NCBI GenBank assembly: GCA_009380075.1
Contig: WHSO01000032.1
Span: forward strand, 1-34,656
Reading direction: 5' to 3'
Length of the DNA: 34,656 nt
Origin: Alphaproteobacteria bacterium
GTDB lineage: Bacteria > Pseudomonadota > Alphaproteobacteria > SMXQ01
A program made the position numbers and the translations under genes. The first letter of the stretch is position 1. The number at the start of each line of letters is the position of its first letter. The notes beneath the pieces are model-generated. The model saw nothing but the letters and a program-made list of their open reading frames with translations. It had not been told where the DNA came from and made no database searches. Shown in pieces: positions 1-7,653 of the stretch.

Positions 1-253
1 ACGGCGGCGCGCCGCCGCCGAGCCAGCCGAAGGCGAATTCGGTGCCCGCCGCGGTCACCTTCGACAGGGCGGTGACCACCGTGTTCAGCGCCAGGAATCC
101 CTCGCGCACCGCGGGCAGCGCCAGCAGCAGGACGGCGAGGGCAACCTGCAGGCCGATTCCCGCCGCGACGGTCCGCGCCGAGACGGCGCGGCGGTTCTCG
201 CTCAACGCCCAAGCCAACGCAAGAAGGCCCGCGTAGCCGACGATCGCCTGCAT
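1..253 (-). CDS. Nucleoside transporter, CNT/NupC-like, amino-terminal part (cut by left edge)
   Basis: The 84 visible residues look like the amino-terminal end of a concentrative nucleoside transporter, an inner-membrane symporter that imports nucleosides with a cation gradient. Seen: two hydrophobic segments (about residues 4-17 and 30-48), then a stretch ending FAFGWLGGGAPP at the window edge, which resembles the first glycine-rich re-entrant region of the CNT family. The ATG at 253 follows AAGGGG with a 6-nt gap, a good ribosome binding site. The gene lies downstream of the terminator of the aromatic operon and reads in the same direction, so it is probably a separate unit. Most of the protein lies outside the window, so the family call rests on this short stretch and substrate cannot be judged. 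Confidence 0.6.
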   Translation of the reverse strand, partial: MQAIVGYAGLLALAWALSENRRAVSARTVAAGIGLQVALAVLLLALPAVREGFLALNTVVTALSKVTAAGTEFAFGWLGGGAPP

Positions 254-307
254 GGAATGCCCCTTCGTTTTCCCCGGGGCGATCCTTGCCGCTCCGGCCG
301 GCAGATG

Positions 308-338
308 CAAACGAAAAGGCCCCCGGCCTGCGCCGGGG
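308..338 (-). terminator. Rho-independent terminator of the aromatic operon
   Basis: On the minus strand a perfect 7-bp stem (CCCCGGC/GCCGGGG, plus-strand arms 332-338 and 321-327) with a 4-nt loop is followed by GCCTTTTCGTTT. It lies about 70 nt past the stop of the dioxygenase beta gene, so it is well placed to end the six-gene transcript before the nucleoside transporter gene. Confidence 0.65.
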
Positions 339-406
339 CGTGACGTCTCAAAATAGAGGTGACACGATTTAGCCGCTTGTTGGTCGCTGTGGCGAAGGGA
401 CGCGGA

Positions 407-1066
407 TCAGACCGGGTGGATGATGCTCGCCGGCACAAGGACGGTATCGAAGATACAGATTTTCTCGCGGAACCTGAGGCGCCTGCCGTCGCGCACGATC
501 GTGTCGAGGTAGCGCCCGGCGTTGAGGATCTGGGTGTACTGGTTGGGCAGGGTCTCGAGCACGACGTAATTGGCGCAGGCCTCGATAACGCCGCCCTTCT
601 CCGACAGCAGCCGGGTGTTGGAGATCAGGTGGGTCAGATAGCGTTCATGATAGACCGTCGTCTTCTTGACCGAGGCGACGCGGTCGAGCAGCCCGCCGCG
701 CTTCTCCGCGAACATGGTGCCGAGCGGCAGGCCGAGGTCGTAGTTCTCCCGGCTGATGAGCTTGTAGATGCAGTCGTCGGTGAAGAAGTCCGGCCAATCC
801 TCGATGCGGCCGTGGTCGAGGCAATAGGCGTAGGCCGCGTGCAGTTCCTCGATCTCGAGGCGGAGCATGAACGTGTCGCTGAGGCCCGCGCCGGCGGCGC
901 GGAAGGCACGTGCGGGTGACGCCGCCTTGCGCGCGGCGGTCTTGCGCTTCGCTGTTTTCTTTGCCGGGGCCTTCCTAGCGGCGGCTTTTTTCCTCGCAGG
1001 CGCCTTGCGGGCGCGCACCTTGGCCTTGGCGCCCTTGCGGGAAGTCTTTCTTGCCGGTCGTGCCAT
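407..1066 (-). CDS. Ring-hydroxylating dioxygenase beta subunit with histone-H1-like N-terminal tail
   Basis: From about residue 67 to the end (219) this is the small, non-catalytic beta subunit of a Rieske ring-hydroxylating dioxygenase, a cystatin/SnoaL-like alpha+beta fold that holds the alpha subunits in the oligomer. Supporting features are the DHGRIEDWPDFFTDDCIYK segment near the start of the domain and the C-terminal LRFREKICIFDT strand. It most resembles the terephthalate/anthranilate type. The first 60 residues are unusual: 22 of the first 50 are Lys or Arg, 17 are Ala and none is acidic, with RKAPARKK and APAKKTAKRK blocks as in bacterial histone-H1-like proteins. The ATG lies 3 nt after the alpha stop with GGGA 9 nt upstream, pointing to translational coupling. 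An internal ATG at 868 (Met67) would give a tail-less form, but no ribosome binding site precedes it. Confidence 0.87.
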   Translation of the reverse strand: MARPARKTSRKGAKAKVRARKAPARKKAAARKAPAKKTAKRKTAARKAASPARAFRAAGAGLSDTFMLRLEIEELHAAYAYCLDHGRIEDWPDFFTDDCIYKLISRENYDLGLPLGTMFAEKRGGLLDRVASVKKTTVYHERYLTHLISNTRLLSEKGGVIEACANYVVLETLPNQYTQILNAGRYLDTIVRDGRRLRFREKICIFDTVLVPASIIHPV

Positions 1067-1069
1067 TGC

Positions 1070-2323
1070 CTAGAGTCCCATGATCTCGCGGTAGGCCTTG
1101 TAGAAGGCCCGGATAGAGCTTTCCGTCACCATGTGGGGCGTGTTCTCGGTGCCCTTGCCGCCCATCTCCACCACCGCGGCCGCGTCGGGATAGCGCGAGA
1201 TGCCCGATTGGCACGATTCCATGACTTCCGAGTCGTCCACCGAGACGTAGCCCGCAGGCCCCATAAGATTGGCCTGGCGCAGCCGGCGCCGCGTCATCTC
1301 CTCGTCGTCGTCCTCATAGCCGAAGAAGGTCCAGTGCAGTTCCATTTCCTCAGGCTTGAAGCAGCGGATCTGGCGCATGGCGATGGTGTTGGACTGCTGC
1401 TGGATGATGAGGTTGGGGAAGAACGTGTGCATTACCACCGTTTCCGTTCCCTTGGACGCCCACTCGGGATAGGGCTGAAGCATTTCGGGGTTTTGCAGTT
1501 TGAGGTCGGGGTCGAGCTGACGGATATCGAGGTTTTCCTCCGTCACCTTCTGCTCGCCGCGGGTCGCCGCCTGGATGGCGTGCAGGCCGGTTTCGTCGTT
1601 CTCGACCTTCGACGGCGTGTCGGCACGGAACAGGCCGAAGGACACCAGGAACACATGCAGCAGGCTGGCGTGATAAGGGTCCTTGATGTTCTCGAACTTG
1701 ATCTTCCAGTTGGCGCGGATGCGCTGGCGTGAATAACCGAGCACCTTGAGCTTGCGTCCATCGAACACGCGGTCGAAGTAGCGGATCATCAGCGCGCCGA
1801 AATACTCCTCGAGCGGCGGCATGGTGGGGTCGAAGGAGGCGAAGATCACGCCGTTGCGCACCTGGACCTTGAGGGTTTGCAGGCCGTGGTCCTCCATGCG
1901 GAAGTCGTCCGGCATGCCGCCCTGCTTCTTGACACCGCGGCGGAAGGGAACGCCGATCAGCGTGCCGTCCAGCTTGTAGGTCCATTGGTGATAGGGGCAG
2001 ATGAATTCCTTGTTGTTGCCGCGCTCATGGTAGCAGAACTTGACGCCGCGATGGGCGCAGCGGTTGGCGACGACGCGAACCTCCCCGTCGAGGTCGCGGG
2101 CGAAGACCACGGGCTTGTCGCCGATGAAGGTGCGCCGGAAGTCGCCGGGATCGGGGATCTCGCACTCGAGGCCGACGTAGCTGTAGGTGCGCCCGCCGAA
2201 TATCACCTCCATCTCGCGCTGGAAAATCCTGGGGTCGGTGTAGACCCAGTAAGGGACGCGGGTGAAACCTTCCTCGGGCCAGGTGTGGACGACGGGATCG
2301 AAATTGGAGAGCGCGGTTGCCAT
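1070..2323 (-). CDS. Rieske ring-hydroxylating dioxygenase alpha subunit, terephthalate-dioxygenase-like
   Basis: This is the catalytic subunit of an aromatic-ring dioxygenase (417 residues), which adds both atoms of O2 to an arene to give a cis-diol. The Rieske [2Fe-2S] ligands are visible as Cys89-x-His91 and Cys109-x2-His112. The mononuclear iron site is Asp215-x2-His218-x4-His223 within NIKDPYHASLLH. The C-terminal part (QANLMGPAGYVSVDD, then AVVEMGGKG) recalls the terephthalate 1,2-dioxygenase large subunit TphA2 from memory; the true substrate is unknown. I chose ATG at 2323 because CAGGAG lies 7 nt before it; an upstream in-frame extension to 2401 lacks such a site and is low-complexity. 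The beta gene follows after 3 nt. No reductase or ferredoxin gene is nearby, so electrons must come from a partner encoded elsewhere. Confidence 0.93.
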   Translation of the reverse strand: MATALSNFDPVVHTWPEEGFTRVPYWVYTDPRIFQREMEVIFGGRTYSYVGLECEIPDPGDFRRTFIGDKPVVFARDLDGEVRVVANRCAHRGVKFCYHERGNNKEFICPYHQWTYKLDGTLIGVPFRRGVKKQGGMPDDFRMEDHGLQTLKVQVRNGVIFASFDPTMPPLEEYFGALMIRYFDRVFDGRKLKVLGYSRQRIRANWKIKFENIKDPYHASLLHVFLVSFGLFRADTPSKVENDETGLHAIQAATRGEQKVTEENLDIRQLDPDLKLQNPEMLQPYPEWASKGTETVVMHTFFPNLIIQQQSNTIAMRQIRCFKPEEMELHWTFFGYEDDDEEMTRRRLRQANLMGPAGYVSVDDSEVMESCQSGISRYPDAAAVVEMGGKGTENTPHMVTESSIRAFYKAYREIMGL

Positions 2324-2445
2324 GGAACGGCTCCTGCGTGGCTGATGCTGGCGGGTGGGCGGCCGGAACGATGCCGGCCGGCCGGGACGCTTCAGGTACA
2401 TAGATATTGAAGTATCGCCCCGGGTTCAAGGCCGGGACCGGGCCG

Positions 2446-3366
2446 TCAGCCTTCCGCCTTCCCGTGGCAACGCCGGTACAGGAGACCGCTGCCGCAGTGA
2501 CAGAGGCCCCCTTGCTTCGGTTCCTTCGTGCGCGAGAGATGGTCCACAAGGGCCCAGGAAAACAGCCTCTGGTACCGCTCCGGCAGGGCGAAGACCTGTT
2601 CCGGGGTGACGTCGGTCGGCGGCTGCTTGGCATAGTTCACCGGGTCCCGGAACCAGGGCCGCGCGTAGATATTGTAGATCAGGGGGCGGGGGATATCGGA
2701 TTTGTTCCCGATACCGCAGTGCAGGACGCGGTAGTCGAACAGATAGCACGTCCCCAGATCGGCGACGAAATCGACGCCGGGGCCGAGGTTCGGATCGTTC
2801 CTCGCCGCCCGCCGCAGGTGCGTTCCCGGCCAGAATCGCGTGCAGCCGGTCAGTTCCGTGATCGGCACCAGGGGCAACCCCAGCGTGATGGCATAGGGCG
2901 GCGCCTTGGCGATCAGGGTCTCCACCCCCGGGTAGCTGAACCCGGGATCGTAGATATTGTCATAGTCCCGGTGCCGCCCCTGGTCCCTCGATCCCGGCAG
3001 CGAGATGACGCAGCCCATCGAGGCGAGGATAAGCTTCCGCGTCAGCAGGAACTCCAGCAGCGGAAAGATCTTCGGCGGGGCAAAGAAGTCGACGGCGTTG
3101 AAGGCGCCTTCCAGCTTGAGCGTCACCATCGTCCGCCGCTCGGACAGGTCGAGGGCGTCGTCGTACGTCCGCGCGTCGAAGTATTGTCCGTAGCCGGCCT
3201 TGAATTCGTCATGCAGCTTCTGCACGTAGGCGGGATCGAAAGCATTCCGGATCAGGAGGAACCCGTGCGCCAGGAACAGTTCGATCGCTTCCTGGAGGAT
3301 CAGCGACGTCTTGATCGAGGCGGGCAGCTCTATCGCTTTCGCGTCGAGGATCGGCGCGGTTGGCAT
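2446..3366 (-). CDS. Phytanoyl-CoA dioxygenase family protein with C-terminal SEC-C zinc motif
   Basis: This 306-residue protein belongs to the PhyH family of Fe(II)/2-oxoglutarate-dependent oxygenases, which hydroxylate acyl or small-molecule substrates. The iron triad is probably His132-x-Asp134 (RHRDYDN) and His216 (LHCGIGNK); Arg227 fits the 2-oxoglutarate-binding position. The last 20 residues carry a SEC-C type zinc motif, Cys289-x-Cys291 and Cys300-His301 in LCHCGSGLLYRRCHG, normally found at the end of SecA and of assorted enzymes. That tail on a PhyH protein is uncommon in my experience. The ATG at 3366 has GAGG 8 nt upstream, inside the end of the TRAP permease gene, which stops only 9 nt before. 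It is therefore very likely co-transcribed and perhaps coupled to the transporter. Its substrate may be an aliphatic or ring-cleaved intermediate, but that is inference. Confidence 0.85.
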   Translation of the reverse strand: MPTAPILDAKAIELPASIKTSLILQEAIELFLAHGFLLIRNAFDPAYVQKLHDEFKAGYGQYFDARTYDDALDLSERRTMVTLKLEGAFNAVDFFAPPKIFPLLEFLLTRKLILASMGCVISLPGSRDQGRHRDYDNIYDPGFSYPGVETLIAKAPPYAITLGLPLVPITELTGCTRFWPGTHLRRAARNDPNLGPGVDFVADLGTCYLFDYRVLHCGIGNKSDIPRPLIYNIYARPWFRDPVNYAKQPPTDVTPEQVFALPERYQRLFSWALVDHLSRTKEPKQGGLCHCGSGLLYRRCHGKAEG

Positions 3367-3375
3367 GGGTGCACC

Positions 3376-5445
3376 TCACCCGGTCGCCGTTTTGGCGGTC
3401 AGCCGATTGATCGCGAAGGTGACGACGGCGAGCACGATGCCGGCGATCGTCGCGGTCAGGAACGGCGTGATCATGACCAGGCCCGCCACCGCCATCACCA
3501 CGCGGGCCGCCGGCGTGGCGCAGATCGGCTTGTAGCTTTCGAGCGCAGCGGCGACGAAGACGATGCCGAGCGCGGCCGTGACGAAGGTGACCAGCGTCTG
3601 CCACAGCGGCCCGATCCACAGCAGCTCCGGCCCGTAGACGAAGATGAAGGGCACCAGGAACGCCGCCAGGGCGAATCGGGTGGCATGGGCGGCGATGGCG
3701 AGCGGGTTGTCCTCGGCTATGGACGCGGCGGCATAGGCGGCCACCGCCACCGGCGGCGTCAGCGCGCTCAGAACCGCGAAATAGAGCAGGAACAGGTGCC
3801 CCGGCAGCGCCGGGACGTTGATCTGGGTGAACAGCGGCCCCATCAGCACCGCCGCCAGGATATAGGCGGACGGCGTCGGCATGCCCATGCCGAGAAGGAT
3901 GGTCAGCACCGCCGCCACGACCAGAGTCAGGAACATCTGCGCGTCGGTCAGGGCGTAGACGAGATGCGCGAACTTGGCGGCGAGCCCGGTCATGGTGATG
4001 CCGGCGATCACCAGCCCGGCGGCGGCGCAGGCGCCGGCCACCGGGACCGAACGCACCGCCGCTTCCGCCATCGCCCGGTAGATGACAGCGAGCCCGATCC
4101 GGGTCTCGGGATAGAGCGTGGCGACGAAGAGCGCCGATCCGATGACGAGGGCAAGCTCCCGCTGCGGGCCCAGGTCGGCGATATGGGCGTAAATCTGCAC
4201 GAGGCCGGGCAGCAGCGCGAACCACGCCGTGCGCGGGTGCGCCCGCAGGAACGGCACCGCGCGGTAAATCGCGGCGACGTAGATCACGGCGACGGTGCCG
4301 TAGACCGCGACCATCGTCGGCGTGTAGCCGGCCAGCAGGGTCAGCACCAGCACGACAAGGGGAACGACGAAAAGCCCGCCCTTGCGCAGGGTACGCGCCA
4401 GCGTCGGAAGCGTCGCCGGGTCGAGCCCGCCGAAGCCGTGCCGCACGGAGCGGAAATGCACCTGCGAATAGACCCCGACGTAATAGAGGATGGCGGGAAG
4501 CAGCGCCGCCGCGGCGATATCGGCGTAATCGATACCGGTGTATTCGGCCATGATGAAGGCCGCTGATCCCATCACCGGTGGCATCAGGCTGCCGCCGGTC
4601 GAGGCGGCGACCTCGATGGCGCCGGCGACCCGACCGGGGTAACCGAGCTTGCGCATGATCGGGATGGTGATCGACCCGGTGGTCACCACGTCCGCGGTGG
4701 GGCTTCCGGAAATCATGCCGTAGAGCCCCGACGACACCACCGCCACCTTGGCCGGCCCGCCCGCCGCGCGGCCCGAGATGGCGGCGGCGAAGTCGTAGAA
4801 GAAATCGCCGCCCTTGGCGTGGTAGAGCACGGTTCCGAACAGCACGAACATGAAGGCATAGGTCGCCGCCACCCGCACCGGGAGGCCCATGACGCCGTCG
4901 GTGGTGTAGACCATGATGTCGAGGAAGTGGTTGTAGTCGATGTAGCCGTGGTGGAGCACGCCCGGCAACAGGTGGCCGAAGAAGTTGTAGGCGATGAACA
5001 CCAGCACCACGAAGGTCAGGCCGAGGCCGGTGGTGCGGCGCGTGATCTCGATGGTGAGCAGGAAGGTGATGGTGCCGAACAGGAGCTGCAGGTCGTCGAG
5101 CGGCGTCAGCAGCGAGATCCGCGTCTCCAGCACGTCCGACGTGATCGAGTAATACACGCCGCACGCCAGGCTCGCCGCTGCCAGCACCCAGTCCACCAGC
5201 GAAGGGCGCGTCTCGTCCGAATCGGGCCGGGCGCCGACCGAGAGGAAGGCAAGCGTCATCATGGCGCTGAGGAAGATCGCCGCCAGCTCCCACGGGTCGA
5301 TGATGATCCAGACCGCGGCGAAGACGACGTAAAGCGCGACGGCGAAGGCGAACACCCCCATGCCGATGCCGAGCCTGCCGTGCGCCGCGCGGCGGCAGCC
5401 GACCTCGAACCAGGTGGCGGGCCTCAGGTATCTGTTGGCGGCCAT
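3376..5445 (-). CDS. TRAP transporter permease, fused 4TM/12TM (DctQM) of the TAXI type
   Basis: This 689-residue integral membrane protein joins the small (DctQ) and large (DctM) permease subunits of a tripartite ATP-independent periplasmic transporter, which imports organic acids using an ion gradient. The N-terminal third holds the four-helix Q part. The M part shows the family signatures ISGSPTADVVTTGSITIPIM and ASTGGSLMPPVMGSAAFIMAE, and a second half-repeat with MGMPTPSAYILAAVLMGP. Such fused permeases pair with TAXI solute-binding proteins, and one is encoded 74 nt upstream. The ATG at 5443-5445 follows GGAGA with a 7-nt gap. The length is normal for the fused class. The neighbouring oxygenases and decarboxylase suggest an aromatic or dicarboxylic acid as cargo. 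Confidence 0.93.
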   Translation of the reverse strand: MAANRYLRPATWFEVGCRRAAHGRLGIGMGVFAFAVALYVVFAAVWIIIDPWELAAIFLSAMMTLAFLSVGARPDSDETRPSLVDWVLAAASLACGVYYSITSDVLETRISLLTPLDDLQLLFGTITFLLTIEITRRTTGLGLTFVVLVFIAYNFFGHLLPGVLHHGYIDYNHFLDIMVYTTDGVMGLPVRVAATYAFMFVLFGTVLYHAKGGDFFYDFAAAISGRAAGGPAKVAVVSSGLYGMISGSPTADVVTTGSITIPIMRKLGYPGRVAGAIEVAASTGGSLMPPVMGSAAFIMAEYTGIDYADIAAAALLPAILYYVGVYSQVHFRSVRHGFGGLDPATLPTLARTLRKGGLFVVPLVVLVLTLLAGYTPTMVAVYGTVAVIYVAAIYRAVPFLRAHPRTAWFALLPGLVQIYAHIADLGPQRELALVIGSALFVATLYPETRIGLAVIYRAMAEAAVRSVPVAGACAAAGLVIAGITMTGLAAKFAHLVYALTDAQMFLTLVVAAVLTILLGMGMPTPSAYILAAVLMGPLFTQINVPALPGHLFLLYFAVLSALTPPVAVAAYAAASIAEDNPLAIAAHATRFALAAFLVPFIFVYGPELLWIGPLWQTLVTFVTAALGIVFVAAALESYKPICATPAARVVMAVAGLVMITPFLTATIAGIVLAVVTFAINRLTAKTATG

Positions 5446-5519
5446 GTGGGGGTCTCCGTGGGGAACGGGGCGACGGCCGGGACAAACCTCCGCCGCCGCC
5501 CGATCCGGATCGCACGGGA

Positions 5520-6509
5520 CTAGAGCAGGCCGGCTTCCTTGAACGCCTTCTCCGCGCCCGGGTGATGCGGGGCGACGGCCGGCTCCGCGATCGACTGCGG
5601 CGTCGTCGCCGCCTTGAGCGCGCGGTGGGCGCCCTTGAAGGTCTCGATCTCCTTCAACACGCCCTTGACCAGGTCATAGGCCTGTTTCTCGGGCATGTCC
5701 TTGTGCACGGCGATGACGCCGCCGACGCAGACGGAAATCTTGTCCTCGTTGATGAACTTGTGCTCGTTCGCCTTGATCGTGCAAGGCTGGCCGCCGAACT
5801 TCGTGGCGACGTCCGCCGACGGGGCCGCGCCGACGCTGAGCTGCACCAGTGGGATGCCCTTTTCCATCTCGCGGATGCGGGCGTGGTTGTAGGAAATGCC
5901 GAAGGATACCGCGTCGACCCGGCGGTCGAGCATCAGCGACGTCATTTCCGACGACGCGGCGCGGACCACCTGCTTGAAGCTCTTGGCGGGGATATCGTTG
6001 GCCTCGATCACGGCGATGCCGATGTCGCCGTCCATGTTGCCCGGGCGGTTGAAGGCGATGCGCACCTGCCGCGCGTTCTTCTTCAGGCCGGCCATGTCGG
6101 TGATGCCGTACTTCTTGGCGACGTCGCCGTTCAGCAGCACATAGGTGTACTGGAAGCGGCTGGACGGCGCATAGACCCGGAACAGGGTGCGGAGACTGGA
6201 CTGCGGCTTGCCCCGGAACGCGCCTTCGCCGCGGTAGGCGGCGGCGAGCTCCATGTCCGCGGTGATGCCGAAGGGCACCTTCTTGTCGTTGATCAGCTTG
6301 GCGTTGGCGAGACCGCCGGAGCCCGTCTGGTAGGTGACCGTCGAGCCGGGATAGGCCTTGCTGTAGACCTTGTCGAGGCCGGCCCCGATGGTGGACCACA
6401 GACCCCCCGGGCTCGCCCCGGCGAGGGTGAGGCTGTACTTGTCCTGGGCGCCCGCCGGCGCCGCGGCGATGGCGGCAGTGGCGAGTGCGCCGATCAACAG
6501 TTTACGCAT
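5520..6509 (-). CDS. TAXI family TRAP transporter solute-binding protein
   Basis: This periplasmic binding protein (329 residues) captures the substrate and delivers it to the fused TRAP permease encoded next. It has a clear signal peptide: MRKLL, a hydrophobic alanine-rich core, and a likely cleavage site after AGA at residue 21. The mature part begins with the TAXI pattern ASPGGLWSTIGAGL and has the GSGGLANAKLINDKKVPFGI segment, equivalent to the ligand-binding glycine loop followed by a xxGI strand. The reading frame stays open far upstream, but ATG 6507-6509 is favoured because GGGAG lies 7 nt before it and the signal peptide starts there. It sits between the decarboxylase-like gene (50 nt upstream) and the permease gene (74 nt downstream). 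The TAXI designation comes from fold and context; the ligand is unknown. Confidence 0.92.
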   Translation of the reverse strand: MRKLLIGALATAAIAAAPAGAQDKYSLTLAGASPGGLWSTIGAGLDKVYSKAYPGSTVTYQTGSGGLANAKLINDKKVPFGITADMELAAAYRGEGAFRGKPQSSLRTLFRVYAPSSRFQYTYVLLNGDVAKKYGITDMAGLKKNARQVRIAFNRPGNMDGDIGIAVIEANDIPAKSFKQVVRAASSEMTSLMLDRRVDAVSFGISYNHARIREMEKGIPLVQLSVGAAPSADVATKFGGQPCTIKANEHKFINEDKISVCVGGVIAVHKDMPEKQAYDLVKGVLKEIETFKGAHRALKAATTPQSIAEPAVAPHHPGAEKAFKEAGLL

Positions 6510-6559
6510 TGCAATCTCCCTGATCTGGTTCGTGTTGGATCGTGTGAAGACTGTTGCCG

Positions 6560-7549
6560 TCAAATCCTGCTGCGCTCGAGTGTGGATGGAACGAAGATTT
6601 CCTCGGCCGTCAGCCGCCGCGAGGCGAGGCCCTGGTCGAAATGATAACGCAGGAAGGCGTCGACCGTCTTGCGGTTTTCGTCGAGACCGTAGGGCCAGAA
6701 GTCTTCGCCCATCAAAGCCTTGGCCTGCGCGGTATAGGCCTCCATCCAGGGGTTGGTGGCGCGCGGGCTGTTGTCGTAGGACACTTCCTGGTAGGCGATG
6801 GCCTTGGCCTGTTCGAAGGCCTTGAACACGCTGTCGGGAAGCCACGGATTTTCCGCGATCGTGCGCTTGTGGACGCCGACCAGGTGCATGATGGGAAAAA
6901 TCCCCGTGCGCTTGAAGTAGTCCTGCTCGGTCTTGATGAACTCGGGCCACAGGCGGGTGACGTCGGGGTGTCCCTTGACGTAGCAGGTGGGCGAGCGCGG
7001 CGCGATGATCGCGTCGATGTCGTTGTCGGCGAGCATCTGCTGCAGTGTCTTGCCCTTCGGGATCGGCTTGAGGCTCAGCCCCCTGGGTGGCGTGAAGTGG
7101 GTCTTCTGGGTGCGTCCCGCCTGCTCAATCCCGCCCCAGCGCCAGTCGATGTCGGCGGGTGTGATGCCGTATTCGTCCTCCAGCACGCCGCGCACCCAGG
7201 TCACCGCGGTCACCTGGTATTCCGGCGTGCCCACCACCTTGCCCTTCAGGTCCGTGGGCTTCTTGATGCCCGAACGCTTGTTGATGAACACGCCCGAGTG
7301 GCGGAACTTGCGTGCCGGAAAGGCGGGGATGGCGATGTAGGGGCAGTCGCCGTCGGCGGTCATGGTCAGGTAGTTGGAGAACGACAGCTCGGTGACGTGG
7401 AATTCCTCGTAATGGAGCGCGCGGTGGAACATCTCCTCGGGCTCGACCTCGATGACCGTGGCGTCGCAGCCCTCGATCCGGACCCGTCCGTCGAGCAGCG
7501 GGCGGGTGCGGTCGTAGAGCGTGACCGCGACGGTGAGTTTGAGCGTCAT
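6560..7549 (-). CDS. 4,5-dihydroxyphthalate decarboxylase-like protein
   Basis: This 329-residue protein resembles the family that includes 4,5-dihydroxyphthalate decarboxylase (Pht5), which has a type-II periplasmic-binding-protein fold. Seen: the N-terminal LKLTVAVTLYDRTRPLLDGRV strand pair typical of that family, the KPTDLKGKVVGTPEYQVTAV hinge region, and the WRWGGIEQAGRT and NPWMEAYTAQAKALMGEDFW blocks. No signal peptide is present, so a cytoplasmic enzyme fits better than a binding protein, although members are often misannotated either way. It is the first gene of the operon, with AGGGGG about 12 nt before the ATG and a possible promoter just beyond. In context it could decarboxylate a dihydroxylated aromatic diacid formed by the dioxygenase. 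The exact reaction cannot be read from sequence. Confidence 0.8.
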   Translation of the reverse strand: MTLKLTVAVTLYDRTRPLLDGRVRIEGCDATVIEVEPEEMFHRALHYEEFHVTELSFSNYLTMTADGDCPYIAIPAFPARKFRHSGVFINKRSGIKKPTDLKGKVVGTPEYQVTAVTWVRGVLEDEYGITPADIDWRWGGIEQAGRTQKTHFTPPRGLSLKPIPKGKTLQQMLADNDIDAIIAPRSPTCYVKGHPDVTRLWPEFIKTEQDYFKRTGIFPIMHLVGVHKRTIAENPWLPDSVFKAFEQAKAIAYQEVSYDNSPRATNPWMEAYTAQAKALMGEDFWPYGLDENRKTVDAFLRYHFDQGLASRRLTAEEIFVPSTLERSRI

Positions 7550-7602
7550 GGGAAACTAACCCCCTGAATTATTTTGATTTTACTGAAGCCCCCGCGGGCC
7601 CG

Positions 7603-7631
7603 AGTATCCCTTGGCGCACCGGCGGGGTCAA
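7603..7631 (-). promoter_or_regulatory. Candidate sigma-70 promoter of the aromatic operon
   Basis: On the minus strand TTGACC (7626-7631) is followed after exactly 17 nt by GATACT (7603-7608), matching the -35 and -10 boxes at five and four of six positions. Initiation near 7596 would give a leader of about 47 nt before the decarboxylase-like gene. It lies just past the ctaA stop, so the operon could also receive read-through from ctaA, since I see no strong terminator between them. Confidence 0.45.
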
Positions 7632-7653
7632 GCTGTGGTGCGACGTGGCGGCG

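Noticed and set aside
2324-2401. Longer N-terminus for the dioxygenase alpha subunit starting at 2401
   Set aside because: The added 26 residues are Arg/Pro-rich with no ribosome binding site; the start at 2323 has CAGGAG at proper distance and matches the family start.
2407-4566. 719-codon open frame on the plus strand opposite the TRAP and PhyH genes
   Set aside because: It is antisense to well-supported genes, rich in Arg/Gly/Asp/His with no domain, as expected from the complementary strand of GC-rich coding DNA.
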